Positions 9,322 through 18,853 of a stretch of 64,000 bases of DNA are shown here, in pieces. Positions within the stretch are counted from its first letter, which is position 1, and every line of letters begins with the position of its first letter. The stretch lies in NCBI RefSeq assembly GCF_000987765.1, contig NZ_LAHP01000005.1, positions 124,001 through 188,000 of the forward strand, read 5' to 3'. The notes beneath the pieces are model-generated. The model did no database searches. It saw nothing but the letters and a program-made list of their open reading frames with translations, and was not told where the DNA came from. A program made the position numbers and the translations under genes. Source of the stretch: Arsukibacterium sp. MJ3. Lineage in GTDB: Bacteria; Pseudomonadota; Gammaproteobacteria; Enterobacterales; Alteromonadaceae.

Positions 9322-10545
9322 ATGCAGCAGTTTGATGCCATCTGGATTAATGCCAATATTGCCACCATGACCGACAATGGAGCGCCCTATGGCAGCATAG
9401 AAAATGGCGTATTGGCTATTAAAGACGGTATCATTGTTTTTGTGGGTAGCCGGGCTGACTTACCGCAATTTGATGCGCTGGCTACACCACTTTATGATGT
9501 GCAGGGCCAGTGGATTTTGCCAGGTTTAATTGATTGTCATACCCATCTGATTTACGCGGGCAACCGCGCTAATGAATTTGAAATGCGGTTAACAGGTGCC
9601 AGTTACCAGCAAATAGCGGCAGCGGGTGGGGGCATTGCGTCGACGGTAATGGCGACCCGCCATGCCAGCCATCAGCAGCTGTTTGAGCTGGCCAAAGATC
9701 GGTTAAACAGTTTGCTGGCACAGGGGGTAACAACGGTTGAAATTAAATCGGGTTACGGCCTCGATTTAGCTAATGAGCAGAAAATTCTTGAAGTGGCGGT
9801 AGAGCTGTCACAACATCATCCAATTAATATCAGCAAAACCTTTCTGGGCGCTCATGCCTTGCCGCCAGAGTACAGTGATAACCCCGATGACTATATTGAC
9901 GCAGTGTGCCAGATGTTGCCTACGTTGCAGCAGCTGCAACTGGTTGATGCGGTAGATGTGTTTTGTGAGGGTATTGGTTTTTCGGTTGAACAGTGCCGTA
10001 AGATATTTCGCTGTGCCAAATCCCTTGGATTGCCGGTAAAAGCCCACGCCGAACAGCTGTCTAATCTGGGCGGTAGTGCGCTGGTTGCCGAGTTTGCGGG
10101 TTTATCGGCTGACCATATTGAGTTTTTGGATGAAGCCGGGGTTAAGGCCATGGCGCAGGCGGGGACCGTCGCGGTATTGCTACCGGGTGCTTATTATTTT
10201 CTGCGGGAAACGCAATTACCTCCCATTGACTTACTGCGTCAGCATAAGGTTGCTATGGCCTTGGCTACCGATCTTAACCCAGGTACTTCGCCGCTGTGTT
10301 CACTGCCACTGATGTTAAACCTGGCCTGTACTTTGTTTCGTTTAACGCCACAAGAGGCGTTAATGGGGGTTACCCGGCATGGCGCCACGGCGCTGGGATT
10401 AACTGATCGCGGTATGCTGGCACTCGGCCTGCGGGCCGATTTTGGCTGTTATCAAATCTCCCAACCAGCCGAGTTGTGTTATCAGTTTGGGGTGAATTCT
10501 CTTAAGCAACTGATTATCAATGGTAAACAAATTAGAGTGCCGTAG
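9322..10545 (+). CDS. hutI: Imidazolonepropionase
   Basis: 407 residues from the ATG at 9322, chosen because AGGAG stands 6 bases upstream and the protein then starts [16 protein letters not shown], as in the family; the open frame extends 19 codons upstream into the promoter and operator. It is a metal-dependent amidohydrolase that opens 4-imidazolone-5-propanoate to N-formimino-L-glutamate, step three of histidine breakdown. Metal-binding and family motifs are [19 protein letters not shown] (about residue 72), [47 protein letters not shown] and DLNPGTSP. It is divergent from hutC and shares its control region. An EAL-domain gene follows after 77 bases. Confidence 0.97.
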   Translation: MQQFDAIWINANIATMTDNGAPYGSIENGVLAIKDGIIVFVGSRADLPQFDALATPLYDVQGQWILPGLIDCHTHLIYAGNRANEFEMRLTGASYQQIAAAGGGIASTVMATRHASHQQLFELAKDRLNSLLAQGVTTVEIKSGYGLDLANEQKILEVAVELSQHHPINISKTFLGAHALPPEYSDNPDDYIDAVCQMLPTLQQLQLVDAVDVFCEGIGFSVEQCRKIFRCAKSLGLPVKAHAEQLSNLGGSALVAEFAGLSADHIEFLDEAGVKAMAQAGTVAVLLPGAYYFLRETQLPPIDLLRQHKVAMALATDLNPGTSPLCSLPLMLNLACTLFRLTPQEALMGVTRHGATALGLTDRGMLALGLRADFGCYQISQPAELCYQFGVNSLKQLIINGKQIRVP

Positions 10546-10622
10546 CGCTTACTTTACAAGTGGTCAATTTGGGGTAAGCTGTCAGCACTTATCAACCGGC
10601 GAAAAGTAAGTGTGGTGGTATT

Positions 10623-12092
10623 ATGTTCGTTAATCTCGCTGAGCCAACAATGCTGCAAATAGCCTTACTGTTACTGCTGTTGCTGACACTTATTTATATT
10701 ATTAAGTTAAAACGCGATCTGCGCCTTGCCAGGCGCAAACAGCCTGACTTGCAAAACTTTTACTCGTTACATGATGATATTAGCGGTTTTCCAAATAAAT
10801 ATGCTTTTCAACGGCAGCTTGAGCCCATTTTAAAAATGGCACCTGAGCAACAATTTGCCTTAATTCTGCTTAAAGTGGAAAACTTCGATCAGATCAATCA
10901 GTTATTGGGCCATAGCAACAGTAACTTAATTCTGGCTCAGATAGCCCAGCGTATTAACGATCGGTTGGCGGCAGAAAGCAAAATTTTAACGTTTGAATAT
11001 CGGCAGTTGCAACCGGTGCGGGTATGCCATTTGGGGAGTGTTGATTTTGCTATTTGGCTCGATGTTGGCAGTCAGCCAGCACGCGCCGAGTTTTTGGCCA
11101 AACAGTTACAGCAAACGGTGCCACAGCCGATGCTGGTGCATGGTTGTGCTATTGATTATCGGTTAAGTGTGGGCATCTCATTTTATCCTGAGCATAGCAT
11201 TCAGCTGAATGAATTATTAGAGCGGGCTTACCTTGCTTTGCAGCATTATCAATGGCAGCGCGGTGCCAGCTCGGTATTTTCTGCTGAGATGATAAATTAT
11301 ACCACTGAGAAATTAGCGCTAATGGCTGAATTGCGTCAGGCCATTGACACTGATCAGCTGGTATTGTTTGTGCAGCCTCAAATGCATATGCAAAGCCGCC
11401 AAGTGTTGGCTGCTGAAGTGCTGGTTCGTTGGCGTCATCCACAAAAAGGCTTGCTGGCTCCTGAGGCATTTTTAGCGCTAGCAGAGGAGATGGGCGTGAT
11501 TTACCCGTTAACTCAATGGGTATTGGAGCACGCTATCCAAACCATTGCCAGCTTGTCTGCCCAGCAGTTAACCAGTCGAATAGCGGTCAATATTTCCAGT
11601 AAAGATTTACTGCATGATGAGCTGATTGACGAGCTGGAACTATTATTTGCAAAATATCAGGTGAAACCACAACAGTTGATGCTGGAAGTCAGCGAAAAAA
11701 CCCTGCTGGCAGAGCCGGTTCGCACTATGGGCATGATGCAGCGTCTGCATCAGCTAGGTATTGAACTGGTGTTGGACGATTTTGGTACTGGTTTCTCGTC
11801 ACTGGCTTATCTGCGGCAGTTACCCATACAGTACGTTAAGGTAGATTGCAGTTTTATCAGTGATTTACATAAAACTGAGGCCCATCTTGCCATTACAGGC
11901 GCTATTATTGATATGGCCCGTAATCTGGGATTAGGAGTTATTGCTGAAGGTGTTGAAGGCGCTGAAGTTGAAGATAGATTACTGCGCATGGGCTGTCATC
12001 GCGCGCAGGGCTATTGGTACTCGCAGCCATTTGATTTAAGTGGGTTCCCAGCCTGGTTGCGGCAATGGCAACATCGGCATCCGTTAGGTTAG
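10623..12092 (+). CDS. Membrane-anchored degenerate GGDEF plus EAL protein (probable c-di-GMP phosphodiesterase)
   Basis: 489 residues; an in-frame ATG at 10650 is an alternative start. One N-terminal hydrophobic segment (about residues 10-27) is followed by a GGDEF-like domain (about 45-205) in which the signature reads GSVDF, so cyclase activity is unlikely. The EAL domain (about 235-480) keeps the catalytic set: EVL in place of EAL, N in NISSKDL, E in LEVSEKT, DDFGTG, the lysine in YVKVD, AEGVE and QGYW. I infer a c-di-GMP-degrading enzyme at the inner membrane. It sits between hutI and hutG, and its stop overlaps the stop of hutG tail to tail by 4 bases. Nothing in the sequence ties it to histidine use apart from position. 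Confidence 0.9.
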   Translation: MFVNLAEPTMLQIALLLLLLLTLIYIIKLKRDLRLARRKQPDLQNFYSLHDDISGFPNKYAFQRQLEPILKMAPEQQFALILLKVENFDQINQLLGHSNSNLILAQIAQRINDRLAAESKILTFEYRQLQPVRVCHLGSVDFAIWLDVGSQPARAEFLAKQLQQTVPQPMLVHGCAIDYRLSVGISFYPEHSIQLNELLERAYLALQHYQWQRGASSVFSAEMINYTTEKLALMAELRQAIDTDQLVLFVQPQMHMQSRQVLAAEVLVRWRHPQKGLLAPEAFLALAEEMGVIYPLTQWVLEHAIQTIASLSAQQLTSRIAVNISSKDLLHDELIDELELLFAKYQVKPQQLMLEVSEKTLLAEPVRTMGMMQRLHQLGIELVLDDFGTGFSSLAYLRQLPIQYVKVDCSFISDLHKTEAHLAITGAIIDMARNLGLGVIAEGVEGAEVEDRLLRMGCHRAQGYWYSQPFDLSGFPAWLRQWQHRHPLG

Positions 12093-13171
12093 TCAGCCTG
12101 CGGTGTGCTTGTTAAGCTAGTCGCGGGTTGGATTGTCTTGCCACTAATAAACGCCAACACCAGCGTCGCCAGCACCTGACCACACTGCTTAAGGCCGGCA
12201 TCCAGGCCAGCCGGATGACACGCTGGCGCCGCTTCGGCCAAATGCAGGTAACGGGCACGTGGCAATCGCGCTAACTGAAACACAAATTGAGCCGCTTGAG
12301 CCACACTGATGCCACTATAATTTAATGCGCTAGCCGGCATCGCCTGAATACTGTCGGTATCCAGTTCAATTGCAATATCGGCACTAGCCTGACAACTTAG
12401 TGCGATGGTCTTATCTAATGCTTGCTGGAAGCTACACTGCTGCTGAATAAACATATGCTGGTAACTGATGTAGTGCCCGCCTGCTTGCTGCAATAAGACC
12501 AGGCTTTGTGCTGAATTTTTTTGCAGATCAAGCCCCAATACCGTGTAATGCCCTAAATAGCCGGCTTTACTGGCATAACTGAAACCATTTCCACTGTGCC
12601 GGCCTTCCAGTGGCCGAAAATCAGCATGCGGGTCTAAGTTGGCGCAATTAACCGGCTGTTTGCTCACCTCTGCCAGTGCCTGTAACAAGGGGTAGGCATT
12701 GTTATGGCCGCCACCAATAACGATGGGATATAAACCGGCTGCAAAAATAGGTACTATCTGAGCACTAACCCGTTGATCCAGCTCACTACAAAGTTGACGT
12801 AAGCGGCTAAGGTGCGCAGGCTGCTGATTACTCAATGTTGCTGCTTGCTGCTGCAAATCAGCACAGTCGATTTGGCCAAGCAGTAAAATTGTTGAGGTTG
12901 CTATGCTGTCGTTATGCTGCAAGTTTAAAAATCGTTGTAGAAAAGCCTGCCAGCCAAGCTCGGCGCCGGCGAGTCCTAAGTTAGCTCGCGGACCAATACT
13001 TTCCGCTATACCAAGCAACACAAATTGCCCACCCGCGGCTTTATGCTGTGCTAGCAGTTCAGGGTAAGGCAGCTTTACATCGGGCAATTGTACCAGTTGG
13101 CCCAGGCGGGTTTCGCCGGGCCTGGGCTGGCAATAGTGGTTTAACTCGGCAGTAGAAAAACGTTGTAACAT
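12089..13171 (-). CDS. hutG: Formimidoylglutamase (arginase superfamily)
   Basis: 360 residues of the arginase/ureohydrolase fold. The manganese ligands are visible in GGGHNNAY (about residue 150), NLDPHADFR (about 180) and ELDTDSI (about 265). In hut clusters this protein hydrolyses N-formimino-L-glutamate to glutamate plus formamide, the final step. Assignment to hutG rather than arginase or agmatinase rests on the location beside hutI/hutC and the N-terminus with RPGETRLGQ, a form seen in formiminoglutamases of marine gammaproteobacteria. It lies 29 bases behind rraA on the same strand and could be read from the rraA promoter; no HutC-type palindrome was seen in front of it. Confidence 0.75.
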   Translation of the reverse strand: MLQRFSTAELNHYCQPRPGETRLGQLVQLPDVKLPYPELLAQHKAAGGQFVLLGIAESIGPRANLGLAGAELGWQAFLQRFLNLQHNDSIATSTILLLGQIDCADLQQQAATLSNQQPAHLSRLRQLCSELDQRVSAQIVPIFAAGLYPIVIGGGHNNAYPLLQALAEVSKQPVNCANLDPHADFRPLEGRHSGNGFSYASKAGYLGHYTVLGLDLQKNSAQSLVLLQQAGGHYISYQHMFIQQQCSFQQALDKTIALSCQASADIAIELDTDSIQAMPASALNYSGISVAQAAQFVFQLARLPRARYLHLAEAAPACHPAGLDAGLKQCGQVLATLVLAFISGKTIQPATSLTSTPQAD

Positions 13172-13200
13172 TATGGTGTTTAATCGGCTAATTCAGTGGT

Positions 13201-13686
13201 TTATTCAATATCCAGCGCATCAGGTGACATAATTATGCCGGTGCTGTCAGCATATAAATGATCGCCAGGTAAAAAAGTAACACCGGCAAAATTAACCGGT
13301 ACTTCTATTTCACCAAAGCCAAGATCGTCGGCACCAATAGGAATGGCATTAACCGCCTGAATACCAATTTCGAAGTCTTCCAGAGCATCCAAATCGCGGA
13401 CACTGCCGTAACAAACAATGCCTTCCCAACCATTGCTGGCCGCTAAGTTAGCCAGTTCGGCATCAATCAGCGCACGACGCGCCGAACCACCACCATCAAT
13501 GAGCAATACTTTACCAATACCATCATCAGCCAGTACTTTTCGCACTAAGCCGTTATCTTCGAAGCATTTTATGGTACGAATTTGCCCGCCGAATGAACGT
13601 CTGCCACCGTAGTTAGCAAAAATAGGCTCAACAACATCAACCTGGTCAGCATAAAGATCGCAAAGTTCTGAAGTATTGTATTCCAT
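13201..13686 (-). CDS. rraA: Ribonuclease E activity regulator RraA
   Basis: 161 residues, same length as E. coli RraA and strikingly similar: [14 protein letters not shown] start, [26 protein letters not shown]-like [17 protein letters not shown] and a C-terminus [19 protein letters not shown]. RraA is a ring-shaped trimer that binds RNase E and dampens its activity, changing mRNA decay. The ATG at 13686 is chosen because GGAG stands 6 bases upstream and the protein then matches the family; a TTG at 13698 would add four residues. hutG follows downstream in the same direction. Confidence 0.95.
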   Translation of the reverse strand: MEYNTSELCDLYADQVDVVEPIFANYGGRRSFGGQIRTIKCFEDNGLVRKVLADDGIGKVLLIDGGGSARRALIDAELANLAASNGWEGIVCYGSVRDLDALEDFEIGIQAVNAIPIGADDLGFGEIEVPVNFAGVTFLPGDHLYADSTGIIMSPDALDIE

Positions 13687-13850
13687 GTGAGGCTCCAAAG
13701 GCCGAATAAGCTTTCACACAGTATAGCGCTATGCCTTGCAAGCTCAAGCAATTAATGTGCGCTATTGGCGCTTATTAGCAGCAACAAAGTATTGCTGCCA
13801 AAGCATTTTGTTTGTTAAGGTGCAGTGGCTAAGCCAACCGAGAGCAGAAC

Positions 13851-15842
13851 GTGCCAATAGAAATATTTGCCAGAATTTCGCTGTACATAACCCAAACCGG
13901 GTTAGCGTTACTTATGGCGTTACTGTTTTGGTATTATTTAAAAATTTATCAACAAACCTATCTGAAATATTGGCTGCTGGCTTTTCTGGCCTTTGCCGGC
14001 TATCAAGTTGCTATTTTATTGCTAAACGCCACGCCGCTCGGTAGCACCTGGGCCAAACTTCCCTTGCTCTTTTTAGTGCATGTTGGTTTTTATAGTTTTG
14101 CTTTATTAATGCTATTGAGTATAAGGCTGCAAATTCAGGACCGCCTTGACCCTGTACTGCGCGGTCCAGCCCGTCTCTACTTTATGCCTATAGTGCTGTT
14201 GGCGTTTACCGGAGGCTTACTGCCGCAGCTACTACCCGCCTTAACGCCATGGCAGTCTTTTATAGAGAATACGCTGCGGTTTATTATTGGGGGCTTGGTG
14301 TTACTTATTGCCGGCGGCTGGTTATGGCAACATTCCACTCGACACTTAGGGTCACGTTTAGCGGCGGTCATGTTAGTGTGTTGGGGGCTGTTGTATCTGC
14401 TAAATGCGCTGCTGCCAACTGAAAATTTTTACCAACTTAAACAAATATTTATTTATAAAAGTATCGAGTTAACGCTACTGGTTACCCTGGGCTTTTCATT
14501 GGTTATCTGGTTGCAGGAAAACGAGCGCAGTACTAATATTAAACTGACTGAAAAAACCCGCTATCTGGATCAGCACGATCAATTAACCGGCGCACTTAAT
14601 CGTGATGCATTATTAAGTAAATTACAGCATCTTATTAGTATTGAGGGCAATAACACCTTACACCTGGTGATGCTGGGGCTGGATAAATTTAAAAACGTAA
14701 ACGAGTCAGTGGGGTTAAAACAAGGTGACCGTATTTTACGGGATGTTATTCGGCGCTTTGAGCAAAGTATCGTTAAACCGGCATTAATAGCCCGTACCGG
14801 CGGCGATATTTTTGCACTGGTGCTAAGCGATGTAGTGAATGAAAAACAGCTGCAGTATTCGCTGCAACACATTCAACAATTGATAGAAAAACCTTTTCTG
14901 CTGGACAGTGGCCCGGTAAAGTTGACTACCAGTATCGGCTTATCGCAATACCCGCAAACTGCCAGCAGTGCTGAACAATTACTGCAACAAGCCAACATTG
15001 CTTTTCATCAAGCAAAACGATTACAGGCAAGCTGGTTAAGTTATCAGGCCGGTATGGAAGAAGAAACGGCCCGGTTGCTGGCCTGGGAAAGTGAATTACT
15101 GCAAGCGATAAATGAAAACCAGTTTGTCTTATACTATCAGCCGCAATTGAGCTTGCGCAGTAATTTACTGGAAGGTTTTGAGGTACTGGTGCGCTGGCAG
15201 CATCCAACGCGTGGCTTGTTAATGCCTGCACAATTTTTACCGTTGTGTGAACAACTTGGTTTAAGTCAAATTCTCGACTTGCTTATACTGCGTAATGCCA
15301 TTGCCAGTATCCAGCGCTGGCAGCAACAAGGTGTGCGTATTCCGTTGGCAATTAATATGTCGCCAATTCATTTTGAACAGGAAGGCCTAAAGCAGGAATT
15401 AAAGGTGTTATTGCAGCAATTTTCTGTCTCACCTGAAATGGTTGAACTTGAAGTGACGGAAAATACCGCGATGCAGGACATGGAAAAAGGCTCTAACTTT
15501 GCACTGGAGCTGCAGCAAATGGGTATAAAAGTATCGATTGACGACTTTGGTACCGGCTATTCTTCTCTTGCCTATCTACGCAAAATGCCAATAGAAAAAA
15601 TTAAAATTGATCGCAGTTTTGTGATGGAAATGACCACAAATGATTCTGACATGATGATTGTCAAAACCATGATTCAATTAGCACATGGCTTGGGGAAACG
15701 TATCCTGGCTGAAGGTGTTGAAACGATTGAGCAACTAGATCTGTTGCGCAAATTGTCTTGCGATGCGGTGCAAGGTTACTACATTGCTAAACCCTTACCT
15801 GAAGCAGAAGCTTTAGCCTTTTTTCGTGCTTACCCTTGCTAA
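13851..15842 (+). CDS. Seven-TM-like sensor with GGDEF and EAL domains
   Basis: 663 residues, apparently starting at GTG. Residues 10-225 contain about seven hydrophobic segments with short loops, an integral membrane sensor of unknown ligand. The GGDEF domain (about 240-400) has the signature ARTGGDIF, with E to I, so diguanylate cyclase activity is doubtful; it may bind GTP as a regulator. The EAL domain (about 415-660) holds the catalytic set: EVLVRW, NMSPIHF, LEVTENT, IDDFGTGYSSLAYLR, KIKIDRSF, AEGVE and QGYY. I infer a c-di-GMP phosphodiesterase. It stands alone, opposite in direction to rraA on one side and the DUF971 gene on the other. Confidence 0.9.
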   Translation: MPIEIFARISLYITQTGLALLMALLFWYYLKIYQQTYLKYWLLAFLAFAGYQVAILLLNATPLGSTWAKLPLLFLVHVGFYSFALLMLLSIRLQIQDRLDPVLRGPARLYFMPIVLLAFTGGLLPQLLPALTPWQSFIENTLRFIIGGLVLLIAGGWLWQHSTRHLGSRLAAVMLVCWGLLYLLNALLPTENFYQLKQIFIYKSIELTLLVTLGFSLVIWLQENERSTNIKLTEKTRYLDQHDQLTGALNRDALLSKLQHLISIEGNNTLHLVMLGLDKFKNVNESVGLKQGDRILRDVIRRFEQSIVKPALIARTGGDIFALVLSDVVNEKQLQYSLQHIQQLIEKPFLLDSGPVKLTTSIGLSQYPQTASSAEQLLQQANIAFHQAKRLQASWLSYQAGMEEETARLLAWESELLQAINENQFVLYYQPQLSLRSNLLEGFEVLVRWQHPTRGLLMPAQFLPLCEQLGLSQILDLLILRNAIASIQRWQQQGVRIPLAINMSPIHFEQEGLKQELKVLLQQFSVSPEMVELEVTENTAMQDMEKGSNFALELQQMGIKVSIDDFGTGYSSLAYLRKMPIEKIKIDRSFVMEMTTNDSDMMIVKTMIQLAHGLGKRILAEGVETIEQLDLLRKLSCDAVQGYYIAKPLPEAEALAFFRAYPC

Positions 15843-15870
15843 TGTTACAAGAGTTGTCTCGGTGTAATGC

Positions 15871-16239
15871 CTAATGCCTGATGCGGGTAGTGATCAGGCT
15901 TTCGCGACTGGCATTGGCGGCTTTTAGTTGCTCCAGATAACGAACCCAAAGCTGTTGTTGCTGCTCGGCCAGTTTACACAAATAACTAAAGTGATATAAA
16001 CCGGTATTATGGCCATCATCAAAATGTAGCTTCACGCCGTAATGGCCAACCGGGCTTATGCTGCTAATGGCAACTTGACGTTTATTTGGCACTAACTTTG
16101 GCCGTCCATGGCCACGCACTTCAGCTGAAGGCGAGTGCACCCGCAAAAACTCAGCAGACAATACTTTTATTTCGCCGTTACTGAACACTAGATCCAGTAA
16201 ACGGCGTTGCTGATGGTAATGCAAAGTACACAAAGTCAT
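15871..16239 (-). CDS. DUF971 protein (gamma-butyrobetaine hydroxylase-like N-terminal domain)
   Basis: 122 residues from the ATG at 16239; a TTG one codon upstream also opens the frame. The core pattern HYHQQRRLLDLVFSNGE, SAEFLRVHSPSAEVRGHG and SPVGHYGVKLHFDDGHNTGLYHFSYL is that of DUF971, found alone in bacteria and as the N-terminal domain of eukaryotic gamma-butyrobetaine hydroxylases, where it binds zinc. The standalone protein has no settled function. It commonly follows hslVU in gammaproteobacteria, as here (40 bases downstream of hslU). Confidence 0.88.
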   Translation of the reverse strand: MTLCTLHYHQQRRLLDLVFSNGEIKVLSAEFLRVHSPSAEVRGHGRPKLVPNKRQVAISSISPVGHYGVKLHFDDGHNTGLYHFSYLCKLAEQQQQLWVRYLEQLKAANASRESLITTRIRH

Positions 16240-16279
16240 CAATTACTATGTCTCATTTTTAGTAAAAGCCTATCATCAA

Positions 16280-17617
16280 TTACAGAATAAACCGGCTTAA
16301 ATCTTCATCTTCTACCAGTGCACCCAAATGTTGCTGCACATAGTCGGCGGTTATCTCAATATGCTCACCAGCCCGGTCACCGGCGTCGTAAGAAATTTCT
16401 TCAAGTAGTCGTTCTATAACAGTATACAACCGGCGCGCCCCGATATTTTCAGTGGTTTTGTTCACTTGAAATGCGGCTGCGGCGATCTGTTTAATACCTT
16501 CCTTGCTAAAGCTGATATGCACACCTTCGGTGGCTAGCATAGCTATCGATTGCTCGGTCAATGACGCTTTAGGTTCGGTTAATATACGTTCAAAATCGGC
16601 GGCAGTTAAGGCTTCCAGTTCCACTCTTATAGGCAAACGGCCTTGTAACTCTGGCACTAAATCAGAGGGTTTACACATCTGAAAGGCACCGGAGGCAATA
16701 AATAAAATATGATCAGTTTTTACCATGCCATGCTTGGTATTGACGGTACAACCCTCAATCAGTGGCAGTAAATCGCGCTGAACCCCCTCGCGGGATACGT
16801 CGGGACCACTGGTTTCGCCACGCTTACAAATTTTGTCAATTTCGTCCAGAAATACAATACCATTTTGTTCAACCGCTTCCAGTGCTTCTGCTTTTAGCTC
16901 TTCCGGGTTAATCAGCCGGGCAGCTTCTTCCTCAATCAGCTGTTTAAACGCATCTTTAATTTTTAGCTTACGTTTTTTCTTTTTATCGTTACCTAGGTTT
17001 TGAAACATGCTTTGCAGTTGCGAGGTCATTTCTTCCATGCCTGGCGGCGCCATAATCTCTACCCCAAGCTGGCTTTGGGCAAATTCCAGCTCAATTTCTT
17101 TGTCATCTAGCAGGCCTTCCCGTAGTTTTTTACGAAAAATTTGCCGGGTGTTGTTATCGGTTGCTGGTGGGTTATCGGCTTCTGCCCAGTTACTATCGCG
17201 TGCTTTAGGTAATAATGCATCTAATATTCGCTCTTCTGCCGCTTCTTCAGCTCTAAAGCGGTTTTTGGCAATAGCTTGTTCGCGCAGCATTTTGACAGCG
17301 CTGTCGGTAAGATCACGAATAATGCTTTCTACTTCTTTGCCGACGTAACCGACCTCGGTAAATTTAGTCGCTTCTACTTTAATAAAAGGTGCGTTGGCCA
17401 GCTTTGCCAGGCGCCGGGCTATTTCGGTTTTACCCACGCCGGTTGGGCCAATCATCAAAATATTTTTTGGGGTTACTTCAGCCCGTAAACCTACTTCTAA
17501 CTGCATCCGGCGCCACCGGTTACGCAAGGCAATTGCTACAGCACGTTTTGCTTTGCTTTGGCCAATAATATGCCGGTCCAGTTCGTGGACAATTTCTCTG
17601 GGTGTCATATCAGACAT
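16280..17617 (-). CDS. hslU: HslU, ATPase subunit of the HslUV protease
   Basis: 445 residues, as in E. coli. An AAA+ unfoldase of the Clp/Hsp100 group that feeds proteins to the HslV peptidase in the cytoplasm. Walker A is [15 protein letters not shown] (about residue 57), Walker B FLDEIDKI (about 250), and the start [20 protein letters not shown] is diagnostic; the I-domain insertion lies at about 110-240. The C-terminus ends LSRFIL, the tail that docks into HslV. hslV lies 11 bases upstream on the same strand, forming the usual hslVU operon. Confidence 0.98.
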   Translation of the reverse strand: MSDMTPREIVHELDRHIIGQSKAKRAVAIALRNRWRRMQLEVGLRAEVTPKNILMIGPTGVGKTEIARRLAKLANAPFIKVEATKFTEVGYVGKEVESIIRDLTDSAVKMLREQAIAKNRFRAEEAAEERILDALLPKARDSNWAEADNPPATDNNTRQIFRKKLREGLLDDKEIELEFAQSQLGVEIMAPPGMEEMTSQLQSMFQNLGNDKKKKRKLKIKDAFKQLIEEEAARLINPEELKAEALEAVEQNGIVFLDEIDKICKRGETSGPDVSREGVQRDLLPLIEGCTVNTKHGMVKTDHILFIASGAFQMCKPSDLVPELQGRLPIRVELEALTAADFERILTEPKASLTEQSIAMLATEGVHISFSKEGIKQIAAAAFQVNKTTENIGARRLYTVIERLLEEISYDAGDRAGEHIEITADYVQQHLGALVEDEDLSRFIL

Positions 17618-17628
17618 AATAAACCTGC

Positions 17629-18147
17629 TTAAAGTTGTTCAATGGTGTGGTGCTGGTTGGTGTAGACACAAATATCGCCAGCGATCTTTAAACTTTTTTC
17701 AACAATGTCATGGGCACTAAGTTCGGTATTTTGCAGCAGTGCGGTGGCGGCAGCCTGGGCAAAAGGTCCGCCACTGCCAATAGCAATCAGATCATGCTCG
17801 GGTTGAATAACGTCACCGTTACCGGTAATGATCAGCGAGCAGTTTTCGTCAGCCACTGCCAACAATGCTTCGAGTTTGCGCAACATTCTGTCAGTGCGCC
17901 AGTCTTTAGCCAGTTCAACGGCGGCGCGCATTAAATGGCCCTGGTGCATTTCAAGTTTTGCTTCAAAGCGTTCAAATAAGGTAAAGGCATCAGCGGTGCC
18001 ACCGGCAAACCCGGCCAGCACTTTGTTGTTATAAAGTCGACGGACTTTACGGGCATTACCTTTCATTACGGTATTACCCAAAGACACCTGGCCATCGCCG
18101 CCAATAGCAACATGGCCATTACGGCGTACAGATACGATAGTTGTCAT
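17629..18147 (-). CDS. hslV: HslV, peptidase subunit of the HslUV protease
   Basis: 172 residues from the ATG at 18147. The frame stays open 29 codons further upstream, but after Met removal the catalytic residue must be the N-terminal threonine of [10 protein letters not shown], which fixes this start. It is a proteasome beta-type N-terminal nucleophile hydrolase; family marks are [15 protein letters not shown] and [17 protein letters not shown]. It forms double hexamers capped by HslU. It precedes hslU by 11 bases and follows the SPOR-domain gene after 58 bases, the same arrangement as ftsN-hslVU in enterics. Confidence 0.98.
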   Translation of the reverse strand: MTTIVSVRRNGHVAIGGDGQVSLGNTVMKGNARKVRRLYNNKVLAGFAGGTADAFTLFERFEAKLEMHQGHLMRAAVELAKDWRTDRMLRKLEALLAVADENCSLIITGNGDVIQPEHDLIAIGSGGPFAQAAATALLQNTELSAHDIVEKSLKIAGDICVYTNQHHTIEQL

Positions 18148-18205
18148 TAATTTTGCCCTATGGCGAATAAACCTAGGGCTTAAATGTGGCTGGCTACTTG
18201 ATTTT

Positions 18206-18781
18206 TCAAGTCCAGTTCCAGATCTGACAGCCATTGATATTCTGTCGTTGTAGCCGGTTGCGATCAGCCGTGGCCTGACGCTTCGAATCGTAAGGGCCTA
18301 ATACTACCCGGAACCACACGCCATTACTGCCTTTGGTTTGACGTACTATTGAGGCAAAACCGGCAAAGGCAATTTGAGCGCGCATGGCTTCAGCTTGCTC
18401 TGCCTGGCGAAATGAGCCACATTGCATCTGATAAGGGCCTTGTGGTTCGAGCTTACTTAAGTCAACGTCTACCTGAACTTCATTATTTTCCAAATCTTTA
18501 ATGTATTGATAAGGTTCAGCGACAGGTTTGGTTGGTAAATCATCGGCTGCCGGCTTGGTACTGGTCACCTTTGCTGCAGGCGCAGGCACGCTTTCAGGTT
18601 GTTGTTTTAAGTACCATAAAAACCAGCCAAAGCTGAGTAGCAGCATGACCGTAATAATAATCAGCAGCCAGGGCCAGCGAGCTTGTGGTGCCGATCTGGC
18701 GTTGCCCCGGCGCGCACTGCTGGCTTTGGGTTTTGCTTTGGGCTTAGGGCGGGCAGTTTTTACGTAATCTTTTTGCGGCAT
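18206..18781 (-). CDS. ftsN: SPOR-domain protein, FtsN-like
   Basis: 191 residues. A basic, Lys/Pro/Ala-rich cytoplasmic N-terminus (about 1-33) is followed by one transmembrane segment ([21 protein letters not shown], about 34-55), a Pro/Ala-rich linker and a C-terminal SPOR domain (about 112-190: [26 protein letters not shown] ... WFRVVLGPY). SPOR domains bind denuded glycan strands at the division septum. The topology and the location directly before hslVU match ftsN, an essential late divisome activator. It is shorter than E. coli FtsN (319 residues), and other SPOR proteins look alike, so the symbol is a position-supported inference. Confidence 0.75.
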   Translation of the reverse strand: MPQKDYVKTARPKPKAKPKASSARRGNARSAPQARWPWLLIIITVMLLLSFGWFLWYLKQQPESVPAPAAKVTSTKPAADDLPTKPVAEPYQYIKDLENNEVQVDVDLSKLEPQGPYQMQCGSFRQAEQAEAMRAQIAFAGFASIVRQTKGSNGVWFRVVLGPYDSKRQATADRNRLQRQNINGCQIWNWT

Positions 18782-18853
18782 AACGACAGCTTAACAACCT
18801 AACTTAAGAATTCACTGGCGCTATTCTACCTGCTTGGCTTGAAAAAGAAATAA

